A stretch of 64,000 bases of DNA from Thermoflavifilum aggregans (GCF_002797735.1 NZ_PGFG01000001.1:2708001-2772000); one strand, 5' to 3'. Shown: positions 38,475 to 48,054, counted from the first letter of the stretch. Notes: generated from the letters alone by a model not told the origin. Numbers and translations: made by a program.

Positions 38475-39518
38475 TTATTGCTGCCTGAAAGCATTCCAGC
38501 CCTGGGCAACCAGTTTGTATTTATTACCTCCTTTGGTGATGATATGGGCTCCATCGGTAATTTCCGTCATATAACCTATGACGCTGATCTGCTCACTGGT
38601 GGTGATTTTGTCGTAATCTTCCTGGCGAATGGTGAACAGCAGTTCGTAGTCTTCCCCGCCACTTAATGCGCAGGCCGTGGGATCAAGCTGAAAAGGATAG
38701 GCTGCCAAGCGGGTTTCTTCGGCAATCGGAATTTTATCTTCATAAATCACACATCCCAGGTTGCTTTGTTTGCAGATATGAAGGATATCCGAGCTTAATC
38801 CATCACTTACATCCATCATGGCGGTGGGGCGAATGCCCTGTTCCTGCAGCCATTCCACAATATCCCTGCGGGCTTCGGGCTTCAGCTGGCGGCCAATGAC
38901 ATAGGTATAAGGCTCGAGTTCGGGCTGTATGTTCGGATCATCCAGATACAGGCGTTTTTCCCTTTCCAGGATCTGCAACCCCAGATAAGCTGCGCCCAGA
39001 TCCCCGCTCACACAAATGAGATCGCCCTTGCGGGCTGTATTCCGGCACACAAACTGGTCGGGTGCAACTTCTCCGATGGCTGTCACTGAGATGATAAAAC
39101 CCTTCTGGGATGATGAAGTATCACCTCCTACCAGATCCACGCCATACCGTTCACAGGCCAGGTACACACCTTCGTAGAATTCGGTCAAGGCTTCCACACT
39201 GAACCGGTTGCTCACAGCTATACTCATGGTTAGCTGGGTGGGCGCGGCCATCATGGCATAGATATCGGAAATGTTCACCACTACGGCCTTGTAGCCCAGA
39301 TGCTTAAGAGGTGTATACAATAAATCGAAGTGAATGCCCTCGATGAGCAGATCGGTACTGATCACGGTTTGCCTGCCGAAATGATCGATAACGGCAGCAT
39401 CATCGCCTACCCCCACCAGTGTGCTGGCATTCTGGATTTCGATGTTTTTGGTCAAATACTCGATCAATCCGAATTCACCTAAGGTGGAAATTTCTGTGCG
39501 TTGAGGTTCTTCAGCCAT
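38475..39518 (-). CDS. thiL: Thiamine-monophosphate kinase
   Basis: A 347-residue AIR-synthase-fold kinase that phosphorylates thiamine monophosphate to thiamine diphosphate. GVGDDAAVI (about residues 36-44), STDLLIEGIHFDL, the NISDIYAMMAAP block and GGDTSSS match ThiL; a later MDVSDGLSSD supplies further Mg/ATP ligands. It follows the inositol-phosphatase-family gene by 26 bases in a leftward pair. No other thiamine gene is nearby. Its product serves the transketolase and related enzymes of the cell. Confidence 0.94.
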   Translation of the reverse strand: MAEEPQRTEISTLGEFGLIEYLTKNIEIQNASTLVGVGDDAAVIDHFGRQTVISTDLLIEGIHFDLLYTPLKHLGYKAVVVNISDIYAMMAAPTQLTMSIAVSNRFSVEALTEFYEGVYLACERYGVDLVGGDTSSSQKGFIISVTAIGEVAPDQFVCRNTARKGDLICVSGDLGAAYLGLQILEREKRLYLDDPNIQPELEPYTYVIGRQLKPEARRDIVEWLQEQGIRPTAMMDVSDGLSSDILHICKQSNLGCVIYEDKIPIAEETRLAAYPFQLDPTACALSGGEDYELLFTIRQEDYDKITTSEQISVIGYMTEITDGAHIITKGGNKYKLVAQGWNAFRQQ

Positions 39519-39544
39519 GGTACAGGAAATGAAAAGGTAAATAA

Positions 39545-40315
39545 TCAGGCCGTCTGTACGGCATGAAGCAATCCTTCATGGATCCGGCCATTTGAAGCAA
39601 TCAATTTGGATGAGGACAGCTGGTAGGGCTGCCCTTCAAAATCGGTAACCTGGCCGCCGGCTTCCCGCACAATCAACCCACCTGCTGCCACATCCCAGGC
39701 ATGGATATGATGTTCCCAATACCCATCGAACCGGCCACAGGCTACCCAGCAAAGATCAATCGCAGCCGAACCCAGCCGCCTGACCGGCACACCTTGTTTG
39801 ATAAAATACCCAAACACCTGCACCGGATCATGCGGCATATCACGCCACTGATAGGGAAATCCCGTTACCAGAAAAGCCTGCCGGATCTGATCCTGAGCGG
39901 AAACCCGGATAGGCTTGTCATTCAGATAAGCCCCATGCCCCTTTTCAGCAAAAAACAATTCATTAAGAAAAGGATTATACACGGCACCCATCAGCACTTC
40001 ACCCTCTTTTTCCAGGGCAATGGATACCGAACAAATAGGTAATCGATGCGCAAAATTAACCGTACCATCAAGTGGATCGATTATCCAGCGAAAAGTACCC
40101 GAATGTTCGCTGGCGCCGGCTTCTTCACTGAGTATAGCATGATCAGGAAACTGATTCCGGATCTTATCCAGAATCACTGCCTCCGATCTTTTATCTACCT
40201 CCGTAACCAGATCATTCAATGAACTCTTATGGCTGATCTGAAAATTTTCTCCGATCCCTTCCAGCAAAACCTGGCCTGCAGCCCGAATGGTGTCTAACAA
40301 AACTGCCTTGTACAT
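39545..40315 (-). CDS. Inositol monophosphatase family protein
   Basis: A 256-residue Mg-dependent phosphatase of the IMPase/SuhB/CysQ superfamily. Motifs are EEAG (metal ligand Glu), IDPLDGTVNFAHRLP near residue 82 and HAWDVAAGGLIVREAGG near residue 208. Substrate could be inositol phosphate, a sugar phosphate or PAP; the sequence looks closest to SuhB-type IMPase. I chose the ATG at 40315 over an in-frame GTG two codons upstream because the promoter -7 element ends 5 bases before that ATG. Confidence 0.9.
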   Translation of the reverse strand: MYKAVLLDTIRAAGQVLLEGIGENFQISHKSSLNDLVTEVDKRSEAVILDKIRNQFPDHAILSEEAGASEHSGTFRWIIDPLDGTVNFAHRLPICSVSIALEKEGEVLMGAVYNPFLNELFFAEKGHGAYLNDKPIRVSAQDQIRQAFLVTGFPYQWRDMPHDPVQVFGYFIKQGVPVRRLGSAAIDLCWVACGRFDGYWEHHIHAWDVAAGGLIVREAGGQVTDFEGQPYQLSSSKLIASNGRIHEGLLHAVQTA

Positions 40316-40320
40316 GGCCA

Positions 40321-40328
40321 CAAAGATA
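40321..40328 (-). promoter_or_regulatory. -7 promoter element of the inositol-phosphatase-family gene
   Basis: Minus-strand TATCTTTG matches TAnnTTTG and ends exactly 5 bases before the ATG at 40315, so transcription is predicted to begin at or inside the start codon. Confidence 0.5.
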
Positions 40329-40371
40329 GATGATTACCATCGTTTGGCGGGTAAGCGAACTACTCATCGTG

Positions 40372-40379
40372 TATATTTG
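40372..40379 (+). promoter_or_regulatory. -7 promoter element of a glycosyltransferase gene
   Basis: TATATTTG matches TAnnTTTG and ends 8 bases before the ATG at 40388. It is back-to-back with the minus-strand element at 40321-40328, 43 bases away. Confidence 0.5.
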
Positions 40380-40387
40380 AACCGGAT

Positions 40388-41524
40388 ATGAAGCTTTCTG
40401 TGATCCTGGTTCACTACCAAACACCCGATTATCTGGAGCTCTGCCTGTGGGCTGTTCGTAAAGCGGTTCAGGATATAGCAGCAGAGATCCTGGTAGTGGA
40501 TAATGCTTCTCCTTCGCAGGAAATAAGGGTGCTTAGCAGCTATTTCCCGGAAGTTACCTGGATATGGAACACCCGAAACATGGGATTTGGTGCAGCCTGC
40601 AACCAGGCAGCATCTCGGGCTTCAGGCACCTATCTGCTTTTTCTGAATCCTGACACCCTGATCGATCCCGATGGATTGCAACGGGCACTTGCTTATATGG
40701 ATCAGCACCCGGAAGGCCACGCCCTGGGACCTTGGCTCCAAAACAGCAAAGGCGAGTTTCTGAAAGAAGCCCGCCGGGCATTTCCCACACCATGGAACAG
40801 CCTTTGCAAGGTGCTAGGGCTGGACGATCTTTTTCCCCGTTCCCGCCTGCTAGCAGGGTATTACGCCGGGGATAAGCCTACTCATGAACTACAACCTGCC
40901 GAAGTGCTTTGCGGTGCCTGCATGCTCATCCGGAAAAAAGCCTGGGATGCCGTGGGTGGATTTGATGAAACCTATTTTCTATATGGGGAAGATACCGATT
41001 TGTGCCTGCGCCTCCACCAGCAGGGATTGCAAAGCTATTTCTTCCCGGACTGGAAAGTATTGCATTTCAAATACCGGAGCATGAGAAGCAATCCAGAGGT
41101 TCACCGGTATTATTTTTTCCGGGCAATGAAAATCTATGTACGAAAACATTTCCCGCATCATCAGTGGTATTTGTTTCCGGGTATTGAAATGATGTACAGG
41201 TTATCCCGTTTTTCGTCCAAATTCCGGCAGGCTCCAGCTTGCACATTCATTGGCCAGCAGTTAAAAGGTACTATTCTCACCTCGCCGTCGCATCCACCGC
41301 TCCCACCCTGGTGTGAACCACCTTCCTGGCAGATCAGAGAGATGACTGCTGATGAATCGTTACCTGTCTTTTCAGACCATTCTCCAAATCATGTGCTGGC
41401 CGTCTACACGGCAGCTTTCACCCCCGACAGGTTTTTCCGGCTCGTGTCAATAGCCGGCCGGTGCAACAAATGCATCGCATGGATAAACCCTTGTACAGGA
41501 AAGCTGGTCATCCATCAGGAATGA
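40388..41524 (+). CDS. Family-2 glycosyltransferase (rhamnosyltransferase type)
   Basis: A 378-residue soluble GT-A enzyme. SVILVHYQTPDYLELCLWAV and VVDNASPSQE open the fold, FLNPDTLIDPDG holds the DxD-type metal site near residue 85, and GGFDETYFLYGEDTDLCLRLHQQG is the typical acceptor/catalytic region of rhamnosyltransferase-like enzymes. The last 90 residues are less conserved. Given rfbA elsewhere in the window a dTDP-rhamnose donor is possible but not shown. Confidence 0.85.
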   Translation: MKLSVILVHYQTPDYLELCLWAVRKAVQDIAAEILVVDNASPSQEIRVLSSYFPEVTWIWNTRNMGFGAACNQAASRASGTYLLFLNPDTLIDPDGLQRALAYMDQHPEGHALGPWLQNSKGEFLKEARRAFPTPWNSLCKVLGLDDLFPRSRLLAGYYAGDKPTHELQPAEVLCGACMLIRKKAWDAVGGFDETYFLYGEDTDLCLRLHQQGLQSYFFPDWKVLHFKYRSMRSNPEVHRYYFFRAMKIYVRKHFPHHQWYLFPGIEMMYRLSRFSSKFRQAPACTFIGQQLKGTILTSPSHPPLPPWCEPPSWQIREMTADESLPVFSDHSPNHVLAVYTAAFTPDRFFRLVSIAGRCNKCIAWINPCTGKLVIHQE

Positions 41525-41566
41525 AATACCGGAGGGTCTGTTCTGGACTTTGTCGTTCTTTATCCC

Positions 41567-41574
41567 TAAATTTG
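41567..41574 (+). promoter_or_regulatory. -7 promoter element of the GH3-family gene
   Basis: TAAATTTG matches TAnnTTTG, 30 bases before the ATG at 41605. A TTTG at 41549-41552 is closer than the usual -33 spacing. Confidence 0.45.
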
Positions 41575-41604
41575 CCCGCACCTACTATCTAAGCTTAACG
41601 ATAA

Positions 41605-43146
41605 ATGCCCATCATCGGAAACTTAATTGCCCGTTCACTTCAGATCAAGAAGCAATTCCAGATCGCGCTGGGTACACCTCGCACCTATCAGCTGCAGGTA
41701 CTCAGGCGTCTGCTGCAAAAAGCACAGTTTACCGAATTCGGGACAGCTTATCAATTCACCCGTATCCTGCTCTCTCCGCACTGGGTAAAGGAATATCAGA
41801 ATACGGTACCTATCCATAGCTATAATGAAATGTATCGCAGGTGGTGGCATAAATGCCTGGAGGGTTGTGCGGATGTAACCTGGCCGGGTAAGGTGCCATA
41901 CTTTGCACTCAGTTCGGGCACTTCTGAATCGTCGAGCAAGCATATTCCCGTTACCAGGGACATGCTGCGCAATATCCGCAAGGTGGGTATGAAGCAGCTG
42001 TATTCGATGGTCAATTTCAATCTCCCGGCCAAAACCTTTGAAAAAGGTATCTTGATGCTGGGCGGAACCACTGCCCTGAATCAAAGAGGAGATTACTACG
42101 AAGGGGATATGAGTGGTATCAGTGCAAAAAACATTCCCCGCTGGTTCCGGGCCTTTTACAAGCCGGGAGAAAAGATTGCCAGCAAACCCGACTGGGATCA
42201 GCGCATCCGGCTCATTGTGCGCAAGGCACCGGAATGGGATGTAGGTACCATTTGCGGAATTCCGGCCTGGGTGCAGATCGTGATGCAAAACATTGTAGAA
42301 TACCATGGCGTGCAGCATATTCACGAGATCTGGCCCAACCTGGCTGTGTATATTCACGGCGGTGTGTCCATAGAACCTTATCGGGAAAGCTTCAAACGGC
42401 TGTTGGGAAAGCCCATTACTTTTATTGAAACCTACATGGCTTCCGAGGGCTCCTTTGGTTTTCAGGCGCGGCCGGGTGTACGGGGCATCAAGCTGGTGCT
42501 GAATGCCGGTATATTTTTCGAATTTATCCCTTTCACCCGCAATCATTTCACTGAAGACGGCGAACTGATAACTGCTTATCCGCGTACCTATCTGGTTGAT
42601 GAAGTGGAAGAAGGCGTGGATTATGCTGTGGTGCTCAGCACCTGTGCTGGAGCCTGGCGATATCTCATCGGCGACGTGGTGCGCTTTACCGATGTGGCTG
42701 AACACGAAATCATCATTGTGGGGCGTACCAAACAATTCCTCAGCATCTGCGGTGAACATCTTTCCATCGACAACATGAACAAAGCTATCGATATTGTATC
42801 CCGCAAGCTGGGCATCTGCATCCGCGAGTTTGCAGTTACGGGTATGAAGTATCAGAACCTGTTTGCACACAAATGGTACATCGGTACTGACGACGCACAT
42901 GTAAACGCCGAACAGGTAAAAGCGCTGCTGGATCAAACACTTTGTGAGCTCAACGACGACTATGCCGTGGAACGCGCTTCAGCCCTGAAAGAAATTTTCG
43001 TGGAAATCCTGCCCAATGAATTGTTTATCGGTTTTCTCCGCCATATCGGAAAAGAAGGTGGGATGAACAAATTTCCTAGGGTGTTGAAAAATGAAAAGCT
43101 GGCCCAATGGGAGGAATACCTGCGCAGCCAGCGTATCCCATCCTGA
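41605..43146 (+). CDS. GH3 (auxin-responsive promoter) family acyl-acid amido synthetase-like protein
   Basis: A 513-residue adenylate-forming enzyme of the GH3 family, known in plants for joining amino acids to jasmonate or indole acetate and present in many Bacteroidota. The ATP-binding ALSSGTSESSSKHIPVT at about residues 104-120 is the phosphate loop. IETYMASEGSFGF near 275 and the YAVVLSTCAGAWRYLIGDVVRF block complete the nucleotide site. The bacterial substrate is unknown. A LysE-type amino-acid exporter follows 56 bases later in the same direction. Confidence 0.88.
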   Translation: MPIIGNLIARSLQIKKQFQIALGTPRTYQLQVLRRLLQKAQFTEFGTAYQFTRILLSPHWVKEYQNTVPIHSYNEMYRRWWHKCLEGCADVTWPGKVPYFALSSGTSESSSKHIPVTRDMLRNIRKVGMKQLYSMVNFNLPAKTFEKGILMLGGTTALNQRGDYYEGDMSGISAKNIPRWFRAFYKPGEKIASKPDWDQRIRLIVRKAPEWDVGTICGIPAWVQIVMQNIVEYHGVQHIHEIWPNLAVYIHGGVSIEPYRESFKRLLGKPITFIETYMASEGSFGFQARPGVRGIKLVLNAGIFFEFIPFTRNHFTEDGELITAYPRTYLVDEVEEGVDYAVVLSTCAGAWRYLIGDVVRFTDVAEHEIIIVGRTKQFLSICGEHLSIDNMNKAIDIVSRKLGICIREFAVTGMKYQNLFAHKWYIGTDDAHVNAEQVKALLDQTLCELNDDYAVERASALKEIFVEILPNELFIGFLRHIGKEGGMNKFPRVLKNEKLAQWEEYLRSQRIPS

Positions 43147-43202
43147 TTGATCACGTTCAAAACAGAGATTTTCTTAATTTCCCAGCCTATTGTGTACGGC
43201 TT

Positions 43203-43850
43203 ATGCTGCTGGCTTTTATTACAGGACTGGCTATTGGTGCTTTTCTTTCCATTTCCATGGGGCCGGTAGTTTTCGCCCTGATCAAACAAAGCGTGAACAA
43301 CGGTTTAAAATCGGGGATATTGTTTGCCTTGGGCGTATCGTTCAGCGATACCAGTTTTGTGTTGCTGGGCAACCTGGCCAGCCAATACATCCTGATGCTG
43401 GAAAGCTTCAAACGCCAGATAGGCATCGGAGGGGGTATTTTGCTGCTGCTGATGGGCATTCACGCCATTTTTTTCCGCAAGCCCAGCCTTGGCTCCGGCG
43501 ATGAAGAGATGCCCCCTTTGGGAAAAAAGGATTACCTGAAAAGCTGGCTTGCCGGCTTGCTGATGAATACCCTCAATCCGGCCGTGGTGCTGTTCTGGAT
43601 TCCCACTATCGCCGGGTTAACCGTGAAATTCCCCGACCCGGACGAACGGGTGGTGCTGTATGTCACCTGTCTGGGGTTTGTGCTGACTACCGATCTGATC
43701 AAAGCCACCCTGGCTGATAAAATCCGGCATAAGCTCACGCTCCGGAAGGTCATTCTGCTAAACCGCATCTCTGGCACCATTATCTGCTGCTTTGGCCTGT
43801 TTTTAATCTACAAGGTGATTTTTGAAGTGGGCAACATGGCGGCTCACTGA
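43203..43850 (+). CDS. LysE-family transporter
   Basis: A 215-residue inner-membrane protein with about six hydrophobic helices. The N-terminus FITGLAIGAFLSISMGPVVFALIKQSVNNG is the LysE/RhtB signature, with the conserved GP after the first helix. GLLMNTLNPAVVLFWIPTIAG gives the second conserved Asn-Pro site. Family members export amino acids and derivatives. The ATG at 43203 was chosen because the first helix begins there. Convergent with the LacI-type gene. Confidence 0.85.
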   Translation: MLLAFITGLAIGAFLSISMGPVVFALIKQSVNNGLKSGILFALGVSFSDTSFVLLGNLASQYILMLESFKRQIGIGGGILLLLMGIHAIFFRKPSLGSGDEEMPPLGKKDYLKSWLAGLLMNTLNPAVVLFWIPTIAGLTVKFPDPDERVVLYVTCLGFVLTTDLIKATLADKIRHKLTLRKVILLNRISGTIICCFGLFLIYKVIFEVGNMAAH

Positions 43851-43867
43851 GGCAACCTGCTCCCGAT

Positions 43868-44932
43868 TTACCGGCTGGAAGTATTTTGCATGACCCGTTT
43901 TTTTCGGGGCAGGGTAGAGGCGCGCACCAACACTTCGGCTTGTAGTTTCCGGGTTTCGAATTCCTTGACCGGCCGCTTGCTCTCAATGAGTTGCAGGAGC
44001 AATTCAGTGGCAATACGCCCCATTTCAAAAGCCGGTTGTTTGATGACGGTTAGCGGTGGGTCCAGCAATTCGGTGAGCTCGGAATTGGAAAAGCCGGCCA
44101 GCGCCATCTGATCGGGAATTTTGATCTGCAACAGCCGGAGTACCCGCAACGAATTGGTGGTAAGCTTGTCTGAAGCAGCAAAAATGGCATCAGGCCGGGG
44201 AGTTTCTGCAAGCAGGCTGCGCAGCGCCGATTCCACCTCATCATAATACATACCCCCATGATCACAATACCGGATATAGGATTCCCGGAGAGGCAAACCA
44301 TGCTCGGCCAGAGCTTTCTGATACCCGGCCAGTCTTTCCTTAGTGATAGACAGGAAAGCAGCATTGGCTAAAATGGCGATACGCCGGTATCCATTTTCTA
44401 TCAAATGACTGACAGCCTTGTAAGATGCCTGAAAACCATCCACCGTCACCTTATGCGTGGGAATATCCTCGGCTACGCGGTCGAAAAACACGATGGGCAG
44501 GCCCTGGGCATGCAGCTGCCGGATCATGCTCAGATCGGTGGTTTCTGTGGAAAGCGACATCAGCAAACCGTCTACCGAGCGGGAAGCCAGGTATTGCAAC
44601 CCCCGCCATTCTTTGACGCTGGACTCCCGGCTCTGGGAAATAATCACCTGATAGCCTTTTTCATAGGCAATGGATTCCACGCCGTTGATAACTTGCGAAA
44701 AGAAGCTGTTGGCCACTTCACATACCACCACTCCCAGCGATAAACTCCTGCGTTCACGTAGGCTCAGCGCAATGGGGTTGGGATGATAATTCAGCTTGGC
44801 TGCATATTCCAGCACCAGTTTTTTGGTTGCCGGATTGATTTCATAGCTGTCCCGCAATGCACGGGATACCGTGGACGTGGATAAATTCAATGCACGGGCT
44901 ATGTCTTTTATAGTAGGGGCAGCATACTTCAT
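43868..44932 (-). CDS. LacI-family transcriptional regulator
   Basis: A 354-residue repressor/activator. The N-terminal helix-turn-helix TIKDIARALNLSTSTVSRAL is at residues 8-27 with the hinge helix near PNPIALSLRERRS. A periplasmic-binding-protein-like sensor domain follows (LGVVVCEVANSFFSQVINGVE, DGLLMSLS, PIVFFDRV, FAASDKLT). It is 52 bases downstream of the NagZ/serine-hydrolase fusion gene on the same strand, so it may respond to a sugar released by that enzyme. The ligand is unknown. Confidence 0.93.
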   Translation of the reverse strand: MKYAAPTIKDIARALNLSTSTVSRALRDSYEINPATKKLVLEYAAKLNYHPNPIALSLRERRSLSLGVVVCEVANSFFSQVINGVESIAYEKGYQVIISQSRESSVKEWRGLQYLASRSVDGLLMSLSTETTDLSMIRQLHAQGLPIVFFDRVAEDIPTHKVTVDGFQASYKAVSHLIENGYRRIAILANAAFLSITKERLAGYQKALAEHGLPLRESYIRYCDHGGMYYDEVESALRSLLAETPRPDAIFAASDKLTTNSLRVLRLLQIKIPDQMALAGFSNSELTELLDPPLTVIKQPAFEMGRIATELLLQLIESKRPVKEFETRKLQAEVLVRASTLPRKKRVMQNTSSR

Positions 44933-44984
44933 CTGGTGTGGGTTTGGTTCATCCTTCCGAAAAAATCCGGGAGGGGTAATTTAC

Positions 44985-47975
44985 TCATTTTTTCTCAATC
45001 CTGTTCGCGGGTGGTTTTACGCCCATGGCATCATAAAGGGTTTGCTGGATACGGCCGCGTATATTCATCTGGATGAGCTTCATATTGGCTCCGCCGTCCG
45101 GATACACCCTGTTGCTCAGGAAAATAAAAGTGAGTTTATATGCCGGATCCACCCAGATGCAGGTGCCGGTGAAGCCGGTATGGCCAAAGGTCAGCGGCGA
45201 TGCGCTGGCACAGGGATAAGGTTCAGGATCTTTCATCCGGTCTTTCTCTGGTTTATCCCATCCCAGCCCCCGCCGGCTGATTTCGCTCCGATATCCGGTA
45301 AAATACCGAATGGTGGATGATTTGAGAAAATGCTGTCCGTTCAGGGTACCACCGTTGAGCAACATCTGCATCAGTACAGCCAGATCGTAGGCATCGGCAA
45401 ACAAACCGGCATGGCCCGAAATACCTCCAAACATGGCTGCACCCGGATCATGCACATCGCCATGCAGCTGCTGCAGGCGAAATAGTTTTTCGTTTTCCGT
45501 AGGGGCAATTTCATTCAAAGAAGCAAAACTGCGGGGCCTGAAGCCTATGCGGGTAAGCCCCAGCGGGGCATAGAAAGTTTTTTCCACATATTCATCCAGC
45601 CGCATCCCAGAAATAGCCTCCACAACCTTCTGCATCAGGATGAAATCATTATCGCTGTACACATACCGATGACCCGGAATGAGTTTGCTGTTGCGGATCT
45701 GCACGTACATACTGTCCATATAAACCGGATTCATGTACAAATCTTCAGCCACCCGCACAGTATGCACCGGGTCGCGCTGATGGCTATAAAGTATCGTATC
45801 GGGATGCACGCCGTCATACAGGGTATTTTTGTAAAACGGAATCCAGGCTACCAAACCAGCTTGATGCAGCATTACATCCCGGATGGTTAAGGATGCCTTG
45901 TCGCTGCCTTTCAGCCAGGGTAGGTATTTTCCGAGACCCGCATCCAAATTAAGTTTTCCTTCATCATACAAACGCATGGCTGCCAGGGTTGTGGCACTTA
46001 CCTTGGTACAGGAAGCCATGTCGTAAATCGTATTCAGCTGTACAGGCAGTGTGTCTCCATCATCCAGGTATCCATAAGCTTTGTGAAAGAAAATTTTCCC
46101 ATCCCGGGCAGCCAGCACCACACAACCCGGTGTGGCATGGGCAGCAATGGCTTCCTGCGCGATGGTATCGATGCGCTTCAGAATACCCGGATCTACTCCG
46201 ACCTGTTCGGGTTGGACATAAGGCAACACAACGCGGTTGCGATTCCAGGCCGTTAAACCACTCCCTGCCCGATAGCGCCCGCTGACGCTCACGGCCAGAC
46301 GGCCGCTTGGCTCCAGCCGGCCAAACAACAGGGCCGCTGCCGTAGTATAAGCCAGTGAATCATCCTCATACCCCACTATCATCGCCTCACCTTCCGGAAA
46401 ATACTGCAAGGCATAGGGATTGCCAAACAAAACCGTCACAGTACGGGCTTCCTGCTGCAACTGCTGAATCAGCAAAAGCTCAGCATCCGTGATTCCAAAC
46501 CGGTTCGCCGGATACCGATTCAGCCCATGAACGCCCACTATTACAGCATCATACTCATATTTCAACTTTCTGGCTAGCGGAGCAATATTTTCCCAGGGTG
46601 AACCAGAGGGAAAAGAATAGACATCCACCGGACGATATTGCTTCAGGGCATCAGCAAAGCCTAGCTGATTTCCATCCAGGCCTACACCCACATAAGCAAT
46701 GCGCTCATGACCGTTAATGGGTAAGGGCAAAAACTGATGATCATTGCCCAACACCACAAAACTGCTGTCGTCCATCAGCTTGGTTACTGAACTTACCGAC
46801 TGGTTCAGCTCTTCCGGCAAATGCGCGGTATCTACTGGCTGCCAATGCGCCAGTCCAAGCTGATACTTGGTCTCCAGAATTCGCCTGACCTTGTCATCCA
46901 AGTAAGCCATGCTCAGTCGACGTTGGCGCAGGGCTGCAGCAATGGTGTCAATGGCTTCTTCCACATTCTCAGGCAATACCAGCACATCATTCCCGGCAAG
47001 CAAAGCCTGCAGGGCCGCCTCTCCATGCTGAAAGTAATTGGTAACCCCCTTCATATCAAGCGCATCGGTAAATACCAGTCCCTTATAGCCCATCCGTTGC
47101 TTCAACAGACCGGTAACTATTTTACGGGATAAAGAAGCCGGCATATGGGGTGTACTGTCGATGGCAGGGACATGAAGATGCCCCACCATGATGCCTTTTA
47201 CACCCGCCCGGATCAACTGCCGGAAAGGATACAATTCCAGGGTATCCAGGCTGCGCAGCGTTTTACCAACTACTGGGAGATCCTGATGAGAATCCACTTC
47301 CGTGTCGCCATGTCCCGGAAAATGCTTGGCCACGGCAATAATCCCTTCCTGCTGCATGCCCTGCATATAAACCTGCGCATAACGGGCTACGATAAATTTG
47401 TTTTCCCCGAACGATCGGTCGTTGATGACCGGATTCCGGGGATTGTTGTTGATATCGGCATCAGGTGCGAAATTGATTTGAATCCCCATGCGTTTGCATT
47501 GTGCGCCCACGATGCGGCCCATCTGATAAATCAGGGAAGCATCGGGCAAAGCGCCCAGCTGCATTTGTTTGGGGAAGGGTTGCACTCCCAGCAGCCGCAT
47601 CGCCAATCCCCATTCCCCGTCAATACCTACCCATAACGGAATGGCACTCATGGCCTGATACTGATTAGTAAGCAAAGCCTGCTGCACCGGATCACCCTGA
47701 AAAAACACTATACCCCCCACGCCCAAATCCTGAATCTCATGTTCGACCCGGGCTGCCTGTTCAGGCGTAGGCGGATTGTACACACGAATCATGAGCAGCT
47801 GGGCAATTTTCCGGGTAGTATCCATGTGCCGCATCACACTATCAGCCCATCGGCGGGCAGGCAATATGGAACTGTGTTTTTTCACTTGTTGTGCATAAAG
47901 TCCTGAGGATAAAAGGCATCCTGTGATGCAGATCAGAAGCCTCCAGCAGTATTTTCGGGATTTTGGGTAAAACAT
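44985..47975 (-). CDS. Fusion of GH3 beta-N-acetylhexosaminidase (NagZ-like) and serine hydrolase (class C beta-lactamase-like)
   Basis: A 996-residue exported protein. A signal peptide ends near LYAQQ (about residue 30). The first half is a glycoside hydrolase family 3 domain: KHFPGHGDTEVDSHQDLP carries the NagZ-type His/Asp general acid loop and VFTDALDMKG the nucleophile Asp. The second half (from about residue 600) is a penicillin-binding/class C-like serine hydrolase with SCTK (S-x-x-K), YSDN and HTG motifs. Both parts act on peptidoglycan-type substrates in the family. The ATG at 47975 was chosen because a -7 element ends 5 bases before it; an in-frame ATG lies at 47987. Confidence 0.88.
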   Translation of the reverse strand: MFYPKSRKYCWRLLICITGCLLSSGLYAQQVKKHSSILPARRWADSVMRHMDTTRKIAQLLMIRVYNPPTPEQAARVEHEIQDLGVGGIVFFQGDPVQQALLTNQYQAMSAIPLWVGIDGEWGLAMRLLGVQPFPKQMQLGALPDASLIYQMGRIVGAQCKRMGIQINFAPDADINNNPRNPVINDRSFGENKFIVARYAQVYMQGMQQEGIIAVAKHFPGHGDTEVDSHQDLPVVGKTLRSLDTLELYPFRQLIRAGVKGIMVGHLHVPAIDSTPHMPASLSRKIVTGLLKQRMGYKGLVFTDALDMKGVTNYFQHGEAALQALLAGNDVLVLPENVEEAIDTIAAALRQRRLSMAYLDDKVRRILETKYQLGLAHWQPVDTAHLPEELNQSVSSVTKLMDDSSFVVLGNDHQFLPLPINGHERIAYVGVGLDGNQLGFADALKQYRPVDVYSFPSGSPWENIAPLARKLKYEYDAVIVGVHGLNRYPANRFGITDAELLLIQQLQQEARTVTVLFGNPYALQYFPEGEAMIVGYEDDSLAYTTAAALLFGRLEPSGRLAVSVSGRYRAGSGLTAWNRNRVVLPYVQPEQVGVDPGILKRIDTIAQEAIAAHATPGCVVLAARDGKIFFHKAYGYLDDGDTLPVQLNTIYDMASCTKVSATTLAAMRLYDEGKLNLDAGLGKYLPWLKGSDKASLTIRDVMLHQAGLVAWIPFYKNTLYDGVHPDTILYSHQRDPVHTVRVAEDLYMNPVYMDSMYVQIRNSKLIPGHRYVYSDNDFILMQKVVEAISGMRLDEYVEKTFYAPLGLTRIGFRPRSFASLNEIAPTENEKLFRLQQLHGDVHDPGAAMFGGISGHAGLFADAYDLAVLMQMLLNGGTLNGQHFLKSSTIRYFTGYRSEISRRGLGWDKPEKDRMKDPEPYPCASASPLTFGHTGFTGTCIWVDPAYKLTFIFLSNRVYPDGGANMKLIQMNIRGRIQQTLYDAMGVKPPANRIEKK

Positions 47976-47980
47976 GTGAA

Positions 47981-47988
47981 CAAACATA
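47981..47988 (-). promoter_or_regulatory. -7 promoter element of the NagZ/serine-hydrolase gene
   Basis: Minus-strand TATGTTTG matches TAnnTTTG and ends 5 bases before the ATG at 47975, the same spacing as at 40321 and 59768. Confidence 0.5.
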
Positions 47989-48054
47989 GGGAATCTGCCC
48001 GACTTGCAGGCTTCTTCAGCCATGTTCCATATTATTTTCTGAACTTGCAGGACG

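Noticed and set aside
41635-42936. 433-codon open frame antisense to the GH3-family gene
   Set aside because: The plus-strand gene has clear adenylate-forming motifs across the same span; the antisense translation shows no family signature.
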